A stretch of 64,000 nt of DNA from Coniferiporia sulphurascens (lineage: Eukaryota > Basidiomycota > Agaricomycetes > Hymenochaetales > Hymenochaetaceae): positions 1,054,001-1,118,000 of the forward strand of contig NBBA01000011.1 of assembly GCA_002794785.1 (NCBI GenBank), given 5' to 3'. The translations under genes were made by a program, and so were the position numbers. Under the pieces are notes generated by a model that did no database searches, was not told where the DNA came from, and saw nothing but the letters and a program-made list of their open reading frames with translations. Below, piece by piece: positions 1 through 12,855 of this stretch. Positions within the stretch are counted from its first letter, which is position 1. Each line of letters begins with the position of its first letter.

Positions 1-1297
1 TCGCCCCTTGAAATCTTCGCCTGGACAGCCGAATTACAGCCTCAGTGTCGGCATCTATCGACATTACAGGGACAGTAGACGTACCCGATGATACAGTCAG
101 CGCTATCCTCTTAGGAGCCACAGCCCGTGGATAATGTTCAGATAATTCTTCTAACACCTTGAGTATCGAATCTCGGTTTTCATCGGACACTGCGTCTAAA
201 TATGGCCATTTCAGTATATTCGTAATCCGTTCTGATTAAACGCCCGCACCTAGTGGAATGCCCTTGATTTTAAATAATTCCCGGTAATAGTCGTAGCACT
301 CTGTATTTTTTTGAATAAGAGAACGCCAGGCCTCCTCTGCTTCGCTGGAGTTATCCAGCTTCGATAAAAGCCGAGCTGGATAAAAAAAGTGAGCACCAAT
401 AGGGATTAACCGTTCAAATAAGTTATTGACCTCGCGTCTCCATGACGGCAGTCCGATCAACAATCACTCTCGATTTCGCATTGCTATCAAGCATCGCAAG
501 GGCCTCATCGAGTTCGCCAAGTTCCTCAAGCACCCGGATATAGTACAAAGTTAGCTCTGAGTGTTCGAAGTCATAGTCCGGGATATTCTAGATGAAATAA
601 GATTGATACAAGACGGAAGATAGGCGCATAGAAGAAGCTTACCTTGACAATCCGCACGTAGTTTTCCAAGACAGTCTTCGCATTCGAGATATTTCCGTTG
701 AGGTGGTAAGCCACAGCAAGCGAAATCCAATTCTTACGGGCATTCGGTCGAAGCTTTAATATCAATTCCCGCGTGTCTTGCAATGCCTCGAATTGCCGAA
801 GCTGGGCTTGAAGGTTTGCGGCGTCATTCAGGAGATTGAGGTTCTCCTAGTATTGCGCAGTGCGGTGAGATCGATTCGTAAGCCGAGTAGAGAACAACTA
901 GGAACCTTGTCGAATCGCAACGCTTGTGTGTATGACTTCAACGCTCCCTCGTAGTCTTTCTGGCCCTTTTGAATAAGGCCGTAGACGTGCCAGCAGATGT
1001 GCGACGTCAGGTCCAGGCGGATGCCCTTCTTGACGAGTTCCAGACCCTCTTCACGTCTGCCCATATGAGTATACAAAAGACCTTTCATACACAGAGTCTC
1101 TAGAAACCAAGACCCGGCGTTAACAACGGTTCAGCAGAACACGCGCGCCACGTACCGCCATGGTCAGGGACCTTTTTGAGGATCTGGTCGGCCGCCTTGA
1201 CGCCTTTCTTAAGCTGACGCGTCTCGTAGAGGTTGAGAAGCTCTTTGAATAGAGTGCTCTCCTTCGACGACAATGTTTTCTTGGTAGTCGGTGCCAT
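1..1297 (-). CDS. NAA15: N-terminal acetyltransferase A auxiliary subunit (Naa15/Nat1), 5' part only
   Basis: The auxiliary subunit of NatA anchors the catalytic Naa10 subunit to the ribosome, where the complex acetylates the N-termini of nascent proteins. The start is the ATG at 1297, whose product opens MAPTTKKTLSSKESTLFKEL, followed by the family's Naa15-type N-terminus (LYETRQLKKGVKAADQIL). Further exons read on the minus strand show tetratricopeptide-type helices, for example around 1088-830 (GRREEGLELVKKGIRLD, WHVYGLIQKGQKDYEGAL) and 783-650 (NWISLAVAYHLNGNISNA). Short introns separate the exons. The reading continues to base 1 with an ESTABLISHED-type continuation (ALTVSSGTSTVP), so the gene runs off the left edge and only roughly the first third is present. 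It faces PDS5 across a short shared upstream region. The identification is by recognised family pattern, not by search. Confidence 0.88.
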
Positions 1298-1614
1298 GGT
1301 AAGAGTAAGGGCAGGAAAGTCTGTGCCTCTGCTAGATTTTAACGCGAAGCGTTAATTCCCGAATATTTACTGAAGATCGGTGTTATTCCCACGCTCTTCC
1401 CGCAGAGACGCGTGCTCTTGTGACGCTTGTCACAGTCGCGGGTCGCGTCAAGTTGAGGCCCAGCGGGCCCTCGCTCCGTGCACAACCCGTCGAGACCGTC
1501 GACGACGGCAAGAACAACGACAACGACTTCCTACGTAGCATCGACGAACGGAACTGCTTATTTCTTTTCTTCTTCTTGTGGTGACGATAACACGAGGCTA
1601 TCTATCTGGCGACA
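1298..1614. promoter_or_regulatory. Shared divergent promoter between NAA15 and PDS5
   Basis: The two start codons are separated by 317 bp, so the transcripts of both genes must initiate within or very close to this stretch. No TATA-like element or known factor site stands out. A pyrimidine-rich run lies at about 1558-1578, close to the PDS5 start. Role inferred from geometry only. Confidence 0.45.
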
Positions 1615-4600
1615 ATGGTGGCCCAGACGAGGAAGAGCGGTGTCAGTACTCCCAAAAAGCTGAAGTTCAACGACAAGCTTGTCGGCAAGGGACTGTCGAC
1701 AGACGCGTTACTTAAAAAGCTCAAGGTGCTCTATACAGAGCTTGCCAATCTGGAGCAGGAGACTGCCGATATCAAAACGCTCACACCCGTGTGCAAGGAG
1801 CTCATTAGCACCTCCATCCTCCTCCACAAGGACAAGGGGGTGAAGGCTTATGCTGCCTGCTGCCTTGCCGACCTCCTGAGACTCTACGCGCCGGACGCTC
1901 CCTATACTGGCCCAGAGCTACGCGATATATTCCAGTTCTTCATTCGTCAGCTCTCGGTTGGTCTTAAGGGCTCCGATGCCCCTTATTACAACGAGTATTT
2001 CCATTTGCTCGAGTCCCTATCCACTGTGAAAAGCGTAGTGCTCGTGTGCGACTTACCCCAAGCCGAGGAACTTATGACTCAGATCTTCCGTGACTTCTTT
2101 GGACTTGTCAGACAGGAGCTCGCGAAGAATATTGAAATGTTCATGTCGGACATCCTCATTGCACTCATCGACGAATGCCAAATGCTTCCATCCGAGGTCC
2201 TGGAGGCGATCATGGCACAATTTATGGATAAGAACATGGTAAGCGCGTGCGTCTGTTAGATCGTGTGCGTCCATAGCTCATACTTCGACGCATTCCGGAA
2301 GCATATGGACCAACCGGCGTACAGACTTGCTGTTGAGGTATGCAATGCAACGTCCGACAAACTCCAAAGGCACGTTTGTCAATATTTTACGGACAATATC
2401 GTCCAACACGCACAAGCGGAAGACTTTGAGGAGGTCGGGCGCTGCCATGCGCTTATCAAACGGCTTAACTCTGCATGCCCTGCACTTCTCCACAATGTCG
2501 TTCCCCAACTTGAAGAGGAACTTCGCGTCGAGGAGCTCCAGTTGCGCGTGCTCGCTACGCAGGCACTCGGAGAAATGTTTGCGGACAAGGCGAGTGGTGA
2601 ACTCGAGAAAAAGTATCCGACAACATGGTCATTGTGGTTGGCGCGTCGTAACGACAAGGCCGCACCAGTGAGGCTCGCCTTTGTAGAGGGCTGTAAGGGC
2701 TTGTTGCTTCACCACCGACTCGAGCTTCGGGAAGCCGTGGAAGGTATCTTTTGTCAATCAGTTTAAGGGGTGCATTGACTAAGCTTCGCACCAGAGTCGT
2801 TGCAGACCAAATTGCTTGATCCGGATGAGAAGGTACGCGCAGCAGTGTGCAGGCTCTATGCTCAACTAGACTACGAGACGGCGCTGCACTATGTAAGCGA
2901 GGCACAACTGCGTGCAGTGGGCGAGCGAGCGATGGACAAGAAGGTGATTATCGACCACCAGATTACGTCAAACTTACTGATGGAGGCTTCAGCAAGGCGT
3001 CCGGCAAGAGGCTCTTGCGAGTATAGGGCGCCTATACAGTATTGCATATCCAGAAATGTAAGCACTTCCGCTGTCCCGCCCTCCTCGTGCTCATTACGCC
3101 TTACATACCAGCGAGAATAATGACGCCGCGGCGATAAATCAATTCGCCTGGATCCCGCAGCAGATCTTACATTCTATTACGACAACTACTGAAGTAAAGT
3201 GTGTACCTTTTGTTTTCCTTGTGAATAGCCCTTCATTGTATCTCGGACTAGGTCAGTGGCCCTGCAAGTGATTGCGGATTACATATTACCTGTACCAAAC
3301 AAGGGCGATGACGAGGTTGCCTGGACGGACCGTCTTCTCGTCATCATGCGACACCTTGACGAAAAGGGCATAACTACATTAATCGGTATCTCTGCACTCA
3401 AATTACAACGCCCATCCCCTTTTGAACGTTATTTGCAATGCTGCGTTGAAAACAACGTGAGTAATTGCAAAATTTTGTAACAACTAGGACTCACCGAGGA
3501 TTTTCAGGGCGGTATTATTGACGAAGATGAGGAGTTGGTTAAGAAGCGTCTGTCTGGAATGATCCGTATGATGTCTGGCAAGTGACTCCATGCTAAATTC
3601 TCGCTTTTTCTAATAAATCTCCCAGCTCTTTTCTCCGATCCTCAGAAAGCTGTAGAAGACCTCCAAACATTCGCGAAAATGAACGAACAAAGACTGTATA
3701 AACTTTTGAAGACCTGCATGGATCCTCAAACAGATCTTAAGGCTATCGTCAAAGCATCCGTGAGCGAAACAAATTTACAGAGCTCGGTCGTCTTAACTTA
3801 AATCGCGTTCAGAGCGAGTTTACCCGACGGGTCGAACAATCAATGCCCTCCATCTTACCCACAATGATGACTTTCTTCCGACAAGCTAGTCTGTGGATTG
3901 TCAACCAGTCTTCCATTCCCACATTAGTGAAGCGTCTGCAAAAAGGTGATCATATTCGTAAGGGAAAGGGAACGAGTCAAGCCCAGGTCACAGCAAATAA
4001 TGCCGAAGCTCTACTGGTAATGATGTCAAAACACTGCCCATCTGTGCACCGCGCGCACGTTAGCGAGTTTTCAAAAGCAATAGCAGACGAAAAAAATCCG
4101 CGCCTCGTTGAAGTATGCTTACAAGCGCTTGCCTCGGTGTGCCGGAGCGAGCCGGAAATTACACCAAGTGACAAGTGCGTGGAAAAACCTAGACTGCCCA
4201 GTCTCGGGGAAATTTCCTAACCCAAATTCCACAGACGCACGACAGAGCGACTTATGCGCTACGTGCGTGGGACTCATCCTCGTCATGCAAAATTTGCAGC
4301 GCGTATACTTGCATTCGCAAAAAATAAAGAGGAGCTCTGCTCGGAAGCCACCGAGGTATGTCGAATATAGGTGTTCCTTTTTCTAGGCATAACAACAGTC
4401 GCAACTAGTTTATCGCGGGTGACCTTCCGACTGTGGATTCTGACGCATTGGTCGCGCGCGTCGCCGTTCTCGTAGAGATGGTTCGGTTCGCTCCGGATGC
4501 CTTTGAGCAGAAAAGCGACGTTATTATTGCTTTTCTGCTAAAGGAGACGTTACTGCAATCGAGCATGTCTGACGTAAGTAAATTCGCGTTCCCTACACAC

Positions 4601-6501
4601 CACGTCATTTTTATAGTAAAGAATTAGGAATCTATGGATGTCGAGAACCCGGAAGAATGGGTGGAAGAAGACAAATTGCCGGCACTAGCACAAGCGAAGA
4701 TTCTCGCTTTGAAAGTGTGCAGACATCGCTGTCTTGTCCACTCAAAGGCTGAGACAGCGTTGGAAGTCGTTACCCCTGTCCTCAAAATGCTTTCCACTAT
4801 TCTGGAAAATGAAGGTGCGATCTCGGAGGAAAGTCAGGATGGGTAAGTTCCCTCGAAGGCAGCTTGGGGTTTATTTCGATGAATCTGATAAACATCCTCC
4901 TTTTTACCCAGTTCGGCTGTCAAATCACGACTCCGCTTGCAAGCTGCTTGGTCACTGGTTCAATTGGCTACGGTCGACAAGTATGTCGAGGCGATAACGC
5001 AAAGTTTTGTCCTCCTTGGTCTGACTATCCAGGTAAACCTAAATCCATTCTGATGTTCCTTCGTTGATTTTTTTTTGGTCAAAAGGACTCGTGCTTCAAC
5101 GTCCGGCAGATTTTCCTTGCAAAGGTTTTGACTTTAATATCGTCTCGCAAGATTCCACCGCGCTTTAATGTCATTCTGTTTCTAACCGTTCACGACCCTG
5201 AAGACGAGATCAGGGAGAAGGTCTGTGATACTCTCTAATTTTTCAGACCTGACAGCTAATCGCTACTCAAGGCGCGCGTTTTCGTTAGCTACCATTTCAG
5301 GCGGTCACCCCCAGGTATTTGATTGGCTTTCTGGGACTTATTTACTCATTGCTCAGTTATTATGTAGACATCAAATTGACACATTGGGAGATGATCTTCA
5401 TAAGACTATTGCACACCCTCGCTCATCATCCCGATTTTGGTTTGGAAGAGAGTCAAATTCTTGACATGGCGAAGTCAGTCCACCCGGTGCCCCAAATCTT
5501 CTGGCTTTTTTCTGACCCAGAATGATCAGATACATCCGATTGTATCTTGCTCTCGTCGGAACAGCTGATAATGTCCCCTTGCTTTATAATCTGGCTCAAA
5601 AGTGCAAGACCGTGCGCGATGCCGAGTCCTCATTCAGCGAAGTAGGAGTCCGGACATCACTAATTGTGTCGCGCTTCTGACTAGTGATCTTCTAGCAACT
5701 ATATGCTGTAAGCGAACTGGCGCAGGAGCTTATTAAAAGTCATGCGAGAACGCGACAGTGGAGTCTCACTAGCTACCCGGGAAAAGTAAAACTACCGTCA
5801 GACATTTTCCGACCCCTGCCTTCCGATGCCGCACGATCCACTGTCAGTACACTGCATTGAATTTTGAATATTATCTAGCTAATTATGCATGCATATGTAT
5901 ATTCCCAGATTTTGAAGACTGCGTATCTTCCAGATCATATTGTAAAGCAACTAGACGAGAACTCGAGCCACACTGCGAAAGTAGGTGTTACCTCCATATA
6001 GTACATATTAATTTTCTGACGCCTACTTCTCATATCATAGGACAAGCCAAAGCAGGAGAGGGCACCGGCAACGAAGAGGAAGGCACCGCCAAGGACGACC
6101 CGTGCGACAAGGTGTCTATTTTCATACCCTTGTCTTCCCGAATGTATGCGCTAAACCGGTCTATGGCAGACGCCCTCGAGGAACGACTAAGCGACGCAAA
6201 CAGCAATTCTCCGACGAAGACGAAAGCGAAGATGATGGAAGAGACACCTCAGCGGAGCCGAATGCGATGTCGTCGCCTGTGCGCAGTGTTTCCCCCCGAT
6301 CGGAGTCGGGAAGTGAAGATGAAGAGAAGAGCGATGCTGATACTAAAGAAGATCTCGGTCGAGGCGCACGCACTAGAGCAAAGGTACGGAGTACCGTTTC
6401 TGCTTAGCACCAATTATTAAAATCGAATTGCTTTCTTTTAACAGGCGAAGGCACGAAAACAAGCGAAACGAAGAACGAAAGCGCTCTCATCTGATAACTA
6501 G
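1615..6501 (+). CDS. PDS5: Sister chromatid cohesion protein Pds5
   Basis: Pds5 binds the cohesin ring in the nucleus and helps maintain or release sister-chromatid cohesion. The ATG at 1615 begins a typical Pds5 N-terminus: after a basic leader comes LNFNDKL-like FNDKLVGKGLSTDALLKKL, then KELISTSILLHKDKGVKAYA and CCLADLLRLYAPDAPYT, a hallmark block at residues ~65-100. The following exons carry HEAT-repeat helices (YRLAVEVCNATSDKLQRHVC; LLDPDEKVRAAVCRLYAQLD). Many short introns interrupt the gene. The final exons at about 6102-6407 encode an acidic, serine-rich tail (SDEDESEDDG, SGSEDEEKSD), followed by a basic end spliced in at 6445 and a stop at 6499-6501. The tail matches the charged nuclear C-terminus usual for the family. 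Exon borders in the middle were not all resolved. Confidence 0.9.
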
Positions 6502-6863
6502 TTTCTCCTTTGCGTTATCTTAGAACCATGATCTCTTTCATCGCATATTTAGTATGTGTACTCTACCTCTATACTTGTATTCTGTGCTTTATACTGTCTT
6601 CTGCTGTGCTTGCGCTATCTTTCGTTATCTGTTTTTCTAAATTCGCATCATTGGCTGTGTTTTTTTCTTTTTTTCCCGCTTGGTGCATACACTTTGCGAG
6701 TGAGCTACGACTTGTAGGAGGTTTATATACACTAATATTAGCATTTTCTTATTCCACAAACTAAAGGGATAAGAAAGTAAGAATAGAATTTCAAATTTTA
6801 CATAAGGTCTGGAGCTGAGTGACGTAGTTCATTTGGGATTTAACTTGACTTCAGACACCCACC

Positions 6864-8569
6864 GTGTCGTCGTCTCGCCACCTTCAAAATGATCTGGAGC
6901 CTGAGTCCCTCGACGAGGAAAACCTGAGAAAAGTTCTTGCACAGCTCCAAACTGCGATCATAAAATCCCTGAATGTTCTAAGGCAACGCTCTGCTGGTAA
7001 TAGAAATGATACAAGCGATGACACGGACTCTTTGTACACGGGAAATTCTGGTGTGCATTAAGTTGTCATATCCTGTTCTTGATCACCCAAACGATCCGGT
7101 TTACTCTGCGTAGGTATTGCTTTAATGTTTCTGCGTGTCGCCGTTCAGTACGAAGCTGCTGGCCTCAAAGATTGTCTCGAACCCGAATTACAATCGCGAC
7201 TCCCCTCCTTTATAACCGATCTTCTGCCGTCTCTCAAGACTCACCGTGCGAGTCATGCTCATGTATCGCCGATGGACACGGCCGTCGGACCGGCTCTCGT
7301 TCATATTCTTGTCTCGTTATCTTACCCATCATTAGTTTTATCTGGGGAACATTCTTCGAAAAACAGGATTGCGGGGGACGACTGGACAGCCGCAACAAAA
7401 ACTCTCCGAAGTGCGGTGCAGGTCGCAGTTGAGGATGACGAACTCGGAGGCGACGAAGTACTGTATGGACGAGCAGGTTTGCTTTGGGCGATGCTTAATC
7501 TACGTTCTTGGCTCGAGGTGGACGGACTTGCTTCCGAGAGGAAGGACGATTTAGCCCGTATTGTAGGAAGCCAAGTATCGGTGATTGAAGAACTAGTAAA
7601 CGAAATTATGGAGGCCGGTGACTCCGGAGCTCAATTATATGAAAGATCAGGCGCGGAGACCGGCTTGCCTTTGATGTGGCAGTGGCACGGGAAATATTAC
7701 CTGGGAGCGTATGTCTACATTACCTTTTTGATTCTTGACCATAATACTTTAACCTCTCTCAATCCATATAGGATTCACGGAACCGGTTTGTGTTTGCATC
7801 CCCGTTTTTATAATAACTCACAGCCTGCCCTGAATTTGCAGTGGGAATCTTAACTATTATTCTACAAGCACCGCGTGAATTAATTACACCCCACTTGCCC
7901 GTCATCTCCGCGTGCATCAGCGCCCTTTGCGTCCTCGTTTCTGAGAACGATGGTCATCTTCCATCCTCTCTTCCAACGAAGCCATATTCCCACCACCTAG
8001 TACAGATTTGTAACGGGTCCCCTGGTTTTATCCTACTTCTGGTAACGTTCCGTACGCGCTTTCCACAGGAGTGGAAAAAAGAGTGGGACGAAGCAGAAAC
8101 ATTGGCAAGTGCGACTGTCTGGAAGGAAGGACTGTTAACAAAGGGTCTCAGTGTGTGTCACGGCATAGCTGGGAATGCCTGGCCTTGGCTACTTAAGGCT
8201 CATGCACGAAGAGGGTGCGTATATGCCATGTCCAATTGAGAATACTTCTGAAAGTCCCATTATCTAAACAGAACGCCCGAGGCGGACATCCCCCTTTCGC
8301 GAGCGCTCGCATTTCTTCTCACTGCAAGGGGCATTCCCCCGCTAGTTCCATCGGGATCCTCCTCCACTTTCAGAACACCTGACCACCCTTACTCCCTTTT
8401 TGAAGGTCTAGCTGGGACGGTATGTGCGTGGCTGGATGCGTGTGTCATCGTTCGTGAACGCCTTGCGGCCACAAATGGCGACAAATCGGGTGGGATTACA
8501 GATAATAAAACGCGAGGAGTGCTTGGTATACCAGGCCTGGGTGGTGCTCGGATTCACAGCATGTATTGA
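6864..8569 (+). CDS. LanC-like protein (lanthionine synthetase C-like fold)
   Basis: Eukaryotic LanC-like proteins share the zinc-binding alpha-toroid of bacterial lanthionine cyclases and are linked to glutathione-dependent chemistry. The translation shows the family's glycine motifs and zinc ligands: YTGNSG spliced to IALMFLRVAVQ (intron about 7050-7113), GRAGLLWAMLNLRSWL, HGTG, CNGSPGFILLL, CHGIAGNAW and PYSLFEGLAGT, ending LGIPGLGGARIHSMY with a stop at 8567-8569. The two Cys and the His of the CHG motif, the expected zinc ligands, are present; the first motif is CNG rather than CHG. The start is a problem: the frame opens with GTG at 6864 in a Kozak-like context, an in-frame stop lies at 6846, and no ATG is available unless an upstream exon exists. 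It follows PDS5 in tandem, 362 bp downstream. Confidence 0.8.
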
Positions 8570-11045
8570 ACTGGAGTGGGAGCTATGTGTTGTTTTCGTG
8601 GGTTCTGATGCGCCCCAGAAGGACATCAGAACACTTTTTCTGTTAGGTTCGGTTAAAGATTGAAAGTCTCAAGTAGGGTTTCCGCGGGCTCCTCTTCAGG
8701 TTGATTCCGGACAAAGAAACTGTACATTAGTAAATAGTGATTGGTACCAAGTTAGAGAGTTTGATGCGAACATGACAGACGAGCATTTCATTTAACTGCG
8801 TAAGGTGGATGCTCGAACGGGATCCAATCAATACAGGTAAACTCGTCGCAACATTTGCTAGAACCCGCCCAGAGTTTGAGTATCGACCAGAAGCTCTAAT
8901 GGCGGGCTTCGCCTGGCATATCACAAACTTTAAGGCTCGCTGCGCAAGAAGAGTTCGTGCTTATTGACGCAGGGTCGGTAAATGCAAGAGCATTTACCAT
9001 AGATATTTCAGATGCTATACGAATGTATCAGCGAAGTTTAGAGGGCGGAAACAGTCTCAGAATAGGGGTACAAATTTCCAAAGACACCGAGCTGTGTTAA
9101 GTGATTGTTAAGAATACGAGTCCGTGAGACCGCCTTTTGAGGCGGCGGACCCCACTTCAATGCCGACTTCTTCTTCCTTATCAACCGAAGACAAAGGGGG
9201 ACACAGCGGGCGAATACAATGTATCAATTACATCGTTCCGGCAGACCCTGGCGGTGAATTACCCCAGTTTGCTAACGAAGAAACGAAGTCAACGAACGTT
9301 CTCATCGACTATCCCAATAGCGGCATGGGCTAAAAGACCGTCCTGGATTCCCGACTAGTCCCTTAGTTATCGTAAGGCGCTCTCGCGCTCATACAGGCTC
9401 GGGCATCCACGATCTTTCTTTTGAAGGAAGAGCGCACAATCAGCAACCCGAGGCATCGGAAAGTGGAGTAGTTGACTCGTTGGGGTTTCTCTGAGCTGCT
9501 TGAATTGGTCTAGAGTTCAGATGGCATATGGTCCTATAGGAGGCTCAGGCAAATCCCGCAACAGAAGCTAGTCGGGCCGCTTGAAATATTCGCATTGGCT
9601 GGAGTAATTATTAGGTCCGAGTGTCCCCTAACGAAAAACAGATAGGCAAGTAGCGCCTCTCACCAGTTCACTATGACCCCCCCCCTTTTTTTTTTATAGA
9701 ATTCACCACTGGCCGTATCTGCAGTCATCAGCATAAGCTGTAAGTCAACCTCATGACAGCGTCTACATTGTTGCAATGTCGCCCAGCGGACACCTTGTAC
9801 TCCGCATCATCTGGTCTGTGTGTCCGGCAGTACGTCGACAGAAAAGGGCTTTATGTGAAGGGATAATACGCCCTATGGCGTCAGGAGCGCGGCGTTAGTA
9901 TCGGCGGTGCACAGGTCCAGTGCTGGCTGCTCGTGAAAGCGCACCGGCACGCATGCTGACTGGAGGGCTTTTTGGGAGCCAGACGGGTGCACCAGGTTTT
10001 CCCGTTGGGTCCGTATGGGTCTTCGACCTCGAAAGGCCTCCCGAATTGAAGAGGATCAACGGACGTGAAATGTCAGGCAGGATGATCGTCGAAGATTTTG
10101 CTGGCGTCGCTGTCTGAACCACCGACAAAAAAGGTACGCCTGCGTCCAGTGCTTTGAGAAAGTGGTCATGGTGCTAAATGGATATCGGGAGGAAAAATGC
10201 GGAGACAGGCTGTAGTTTAGCCGAGTCGGCAAGGAAACCAACGGCGCTCTCGAGAATTCGGATGAATAGGACTACTCAGTGTAATTTGACGTGCAAGCTT
10301 TTTTCTTCTTGTTCTCATCAAGGCTGAACAAGGCGTAAATGTTATACACTTAGAATTGACGTCGGCCGACGTCTTTAGATCAAAACCGTCGCACAAGAGA
10401 CAGAATTTTAGGCGGTCTCATAGATCCTAAAAGGACTGTTAGAGGTGGAGTAAATAAAAAGGATATTAGACCGGACATGCCTAGTGCAAAGTTGGTTGGG
10501 GCACAATTACACGTGGATGCCGTTCTGAAAGCAGCGATCTGCTTATCCTCCTCTCCCCATAATTCACGCAAGGGTGAGTGCTTGGGGCGATAACATCCCC
10601 ATCAAGTTTCTCCGTTGACTTCCTGGCGGCCGCCATTTGGTTATAATACTAGCAGTGCTTTTCCCACATTCCTGTGCTTCGTATGGAGTCGGGATTCGGG
10701 ACTCGGGATTCGGAACGCCCATATCGGGATCGCAAGTCATACGACTAGGAATACTTTTTGAAGCATAGATTCAACAAAGGTGCTGGTGAGCCGGATTTTC
10801 TGCGTCAAAGAAAAAGAAAGAGGAGGACCAAGCCACACCTGAACTTGCGCTGGATAGTTAAACCGGTTCCGTACCTTTTTTTGCTTGATATCACGTGCGT
10901 AGCACTAAAGAGGCAAGGCGATCCCTGAGCCAAGGATTAAACGTTGCCCACGGAACCGTGTATGGGAAGTGTTTCTCACGTATCCCCACCCCAACCAAAG
11001 TATTGACAGCCTAGCCGACTGCGCTGTCACTCCAAATAAAAAGGT
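8570..11045. other. No recognisable gene; probably decayed sequence
   Basis: Only short open frames are present (for example about 50 codons at 8917-9099 and 65 codons at 9920-10117) and none resembles a known family. Local oddities are a C-run followed by a T-run at about 9677-9700, a short hairpin (GCCTTTTGAGGC) near 9130, and repeated GGGATTCGGGA-type words near 10690-10715. Nothing supports a functional gene. Confidence 0.4.
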
Positions 11046-11154
11046 CTTTTTCCACTAACACCCTCCTTCACGTCTTCCCCCTCCCTCCCCCCGCTACCTT
11101 TATTCCGCAAGCCAAGTCAAGTGGACTTCGGCACGATATTGACGACAAAGTACG
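11046..11154 (+). promoter_or_regulatory. Pyrimidine-rich 5' region of the Δ9 desaturase gene
   Basis: A CT-rich run at about 11057-11097 (TCTTCCCCCTCCCTCCCCCC) directly precedes the start codon at 11155. CT-rich tracts just upstream of transcription starts are common in highly expressed fungal genes. This is compositional evidence only. Confidence 0.35.
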
Positions 11155-12855
11155 ATGTCGGACGTACTCAAGCCCTCGCGCAAGACGCCCCCACCCGAAA
11201 TGACGGCCCTTTCTCCACCGCTATCCCCCACGCTCGGTGGCAAAAAGTTGAAGAAGGACTCTAAGGTTGAAGAGCTCGCCAAAGATGAGATCCCCGATAA
11301 CTTTGTCGCGTACACTTTGAGGAACGGGAAACCTCGCGACCCTATTTCGTGGAATAACATCTTCCAGGAGCTTAACTACCTCACGCTCGCCATTCTCACC
11401 GTAACGCCCTCTGTCGCGTTATGGGGTCTCCTTAGGGTGAACTTGCGCTGGGAGACGGGTGTGTTCGCCGTGTTTTACTACTTCTTTACGGGGCTGGGTA
11501 TTACCGCAGGTGTGTTCTTTTCTCGTCCGATCTGTGGGAGAGGATGTTGACAATAGGCGCGCAGGCTATCATCGTCTGTGGGCGCATCGCTCGTACAACG
11601 CGTCGAGAATCCTTGAATACTTCCTTGCCGCAGCGGGCACGGGAGCCGTTGAAGGCTCAATCAAGTGGTGGTGCAGGGGTCACCGCGCTCACCATCGCTA
11701 CACCGACACGGAGCTTGATCCGTACAATGCGCACAAGGGATTTTGGTGGTCGCACATTGGGTGGATGCTCGTCAAGCCCCGCCACAAGCCTGGTGCCGCG
11801 GACATCAGTGACCTTTCAAAAAGCGTGGTTGTGCGGTGGCAGCACCGCTGGTATGTGCCACTCATCCTGGGAATGGGCTTCGGAGTCCCGACAATCATTC
11901 CTGGCCTGCTTTGGGGAGATTTCCTTGGTGGTTTTGTGTTTGCTGGTGCAGCGCGTCTCACGTTCGTGCATCACTCCACGTTCTGTGTTAATTCGCTTGC
12001 CCATTGGCTCGGCGAAACGCCGTTCGACGATAAGCACACTCCACGCGACCACATGATCACTGCATTCGTTACGATTGGCGAGGGCTACCACAATTTCCAT
12101 CACCAGTTCCCGATGGACTATCGTAATGCAATCAAGTGGTACCAGTATGACCCGACTAAGTGGTTCATCTGGGTCTGTGCGAAGTTTGGTCTTGCCAGTC
12201 ACCTGAAGGTACTTTTTTTTTTTTTTGGAGTGTTTGCCTCTTGCGTAAATATTAAAGGATTATCCACTACAGAGCTTCCCAGATAACGAAGTTCGCAAGG
12301 GACAGTTGACAATGCAGTTGAAGCAACTTCGTGCGACTCAAGACAAAATTGCCTGGCCGACCGACAGTGAGGAGCTTCCGGTCATATCTTGGGCGAGCTG
12401 TGCGTTCCTGAACTTTCCAGTTGTCGTCATTATTAACGTGTTTTCTTCCGCCTCGTAGTCCAAAAGCAGTCTGAGACCCGTCCGTTGATTGCTGTTGCCG
12501 GCTTTATTCACGATATGACGTCGTTCATGGACGACCACCCTGGTGGACGTAACCTCCTTGCGAAGAACATTGGTAAAGACGCTACAGCTGCGTTCTTCGG
12601 TGGTGTGTACGATCACTCCAACGCCGCGCACAACGTAAGCATTTTGTTTTGCATGGTGTAAACACAGGTGTAACAAGTTCCGATTAGCTGCTCGCCATGA
12701 AGCGTGTCGGCGTTTTGCACGGCGGTATGGCGCATGGCACTGAAGAGCGTGCTATTCCTCCGTCGCAGAAACTCCGCGTTGCTCGTTACAACGAAATGGG
12801 CTCTCCTTATAATTCCTCCACTGCCATGTCAGATGGCGAAGGCTTACTGGGTTAA
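11155..12855 (+). CDS. OLE1: Acyl-CoA Δ9 desaturase with C-terminal cytochrome b5 domain
   Basis: This ER membrane enzyme introduces the first double bond into stearoyl- and palmitoyl-CoA. Five exons join in frame to 489 codons: 11155-11509, 11565-12208, 12273-12399, 12459-12634 and 12688-12855. The three histidine boxes of the di-iron site are present: HRLWAH (spliced across intron 1), HRAHH and HNFHH. Hydrophobic spans flank them ([40 protein letters not shown]). The C-terminal part is a cytochrome b5 domain with the heme-binding HPGG at DDHPGGRNL; it supplies electrons in cis, as in yeast Ole1. The length is normal for fungal enzymes. Intron 2 contains a 15-base T run. A gene symbol is given by analogy to yeast. 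Confidence 0.95.
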
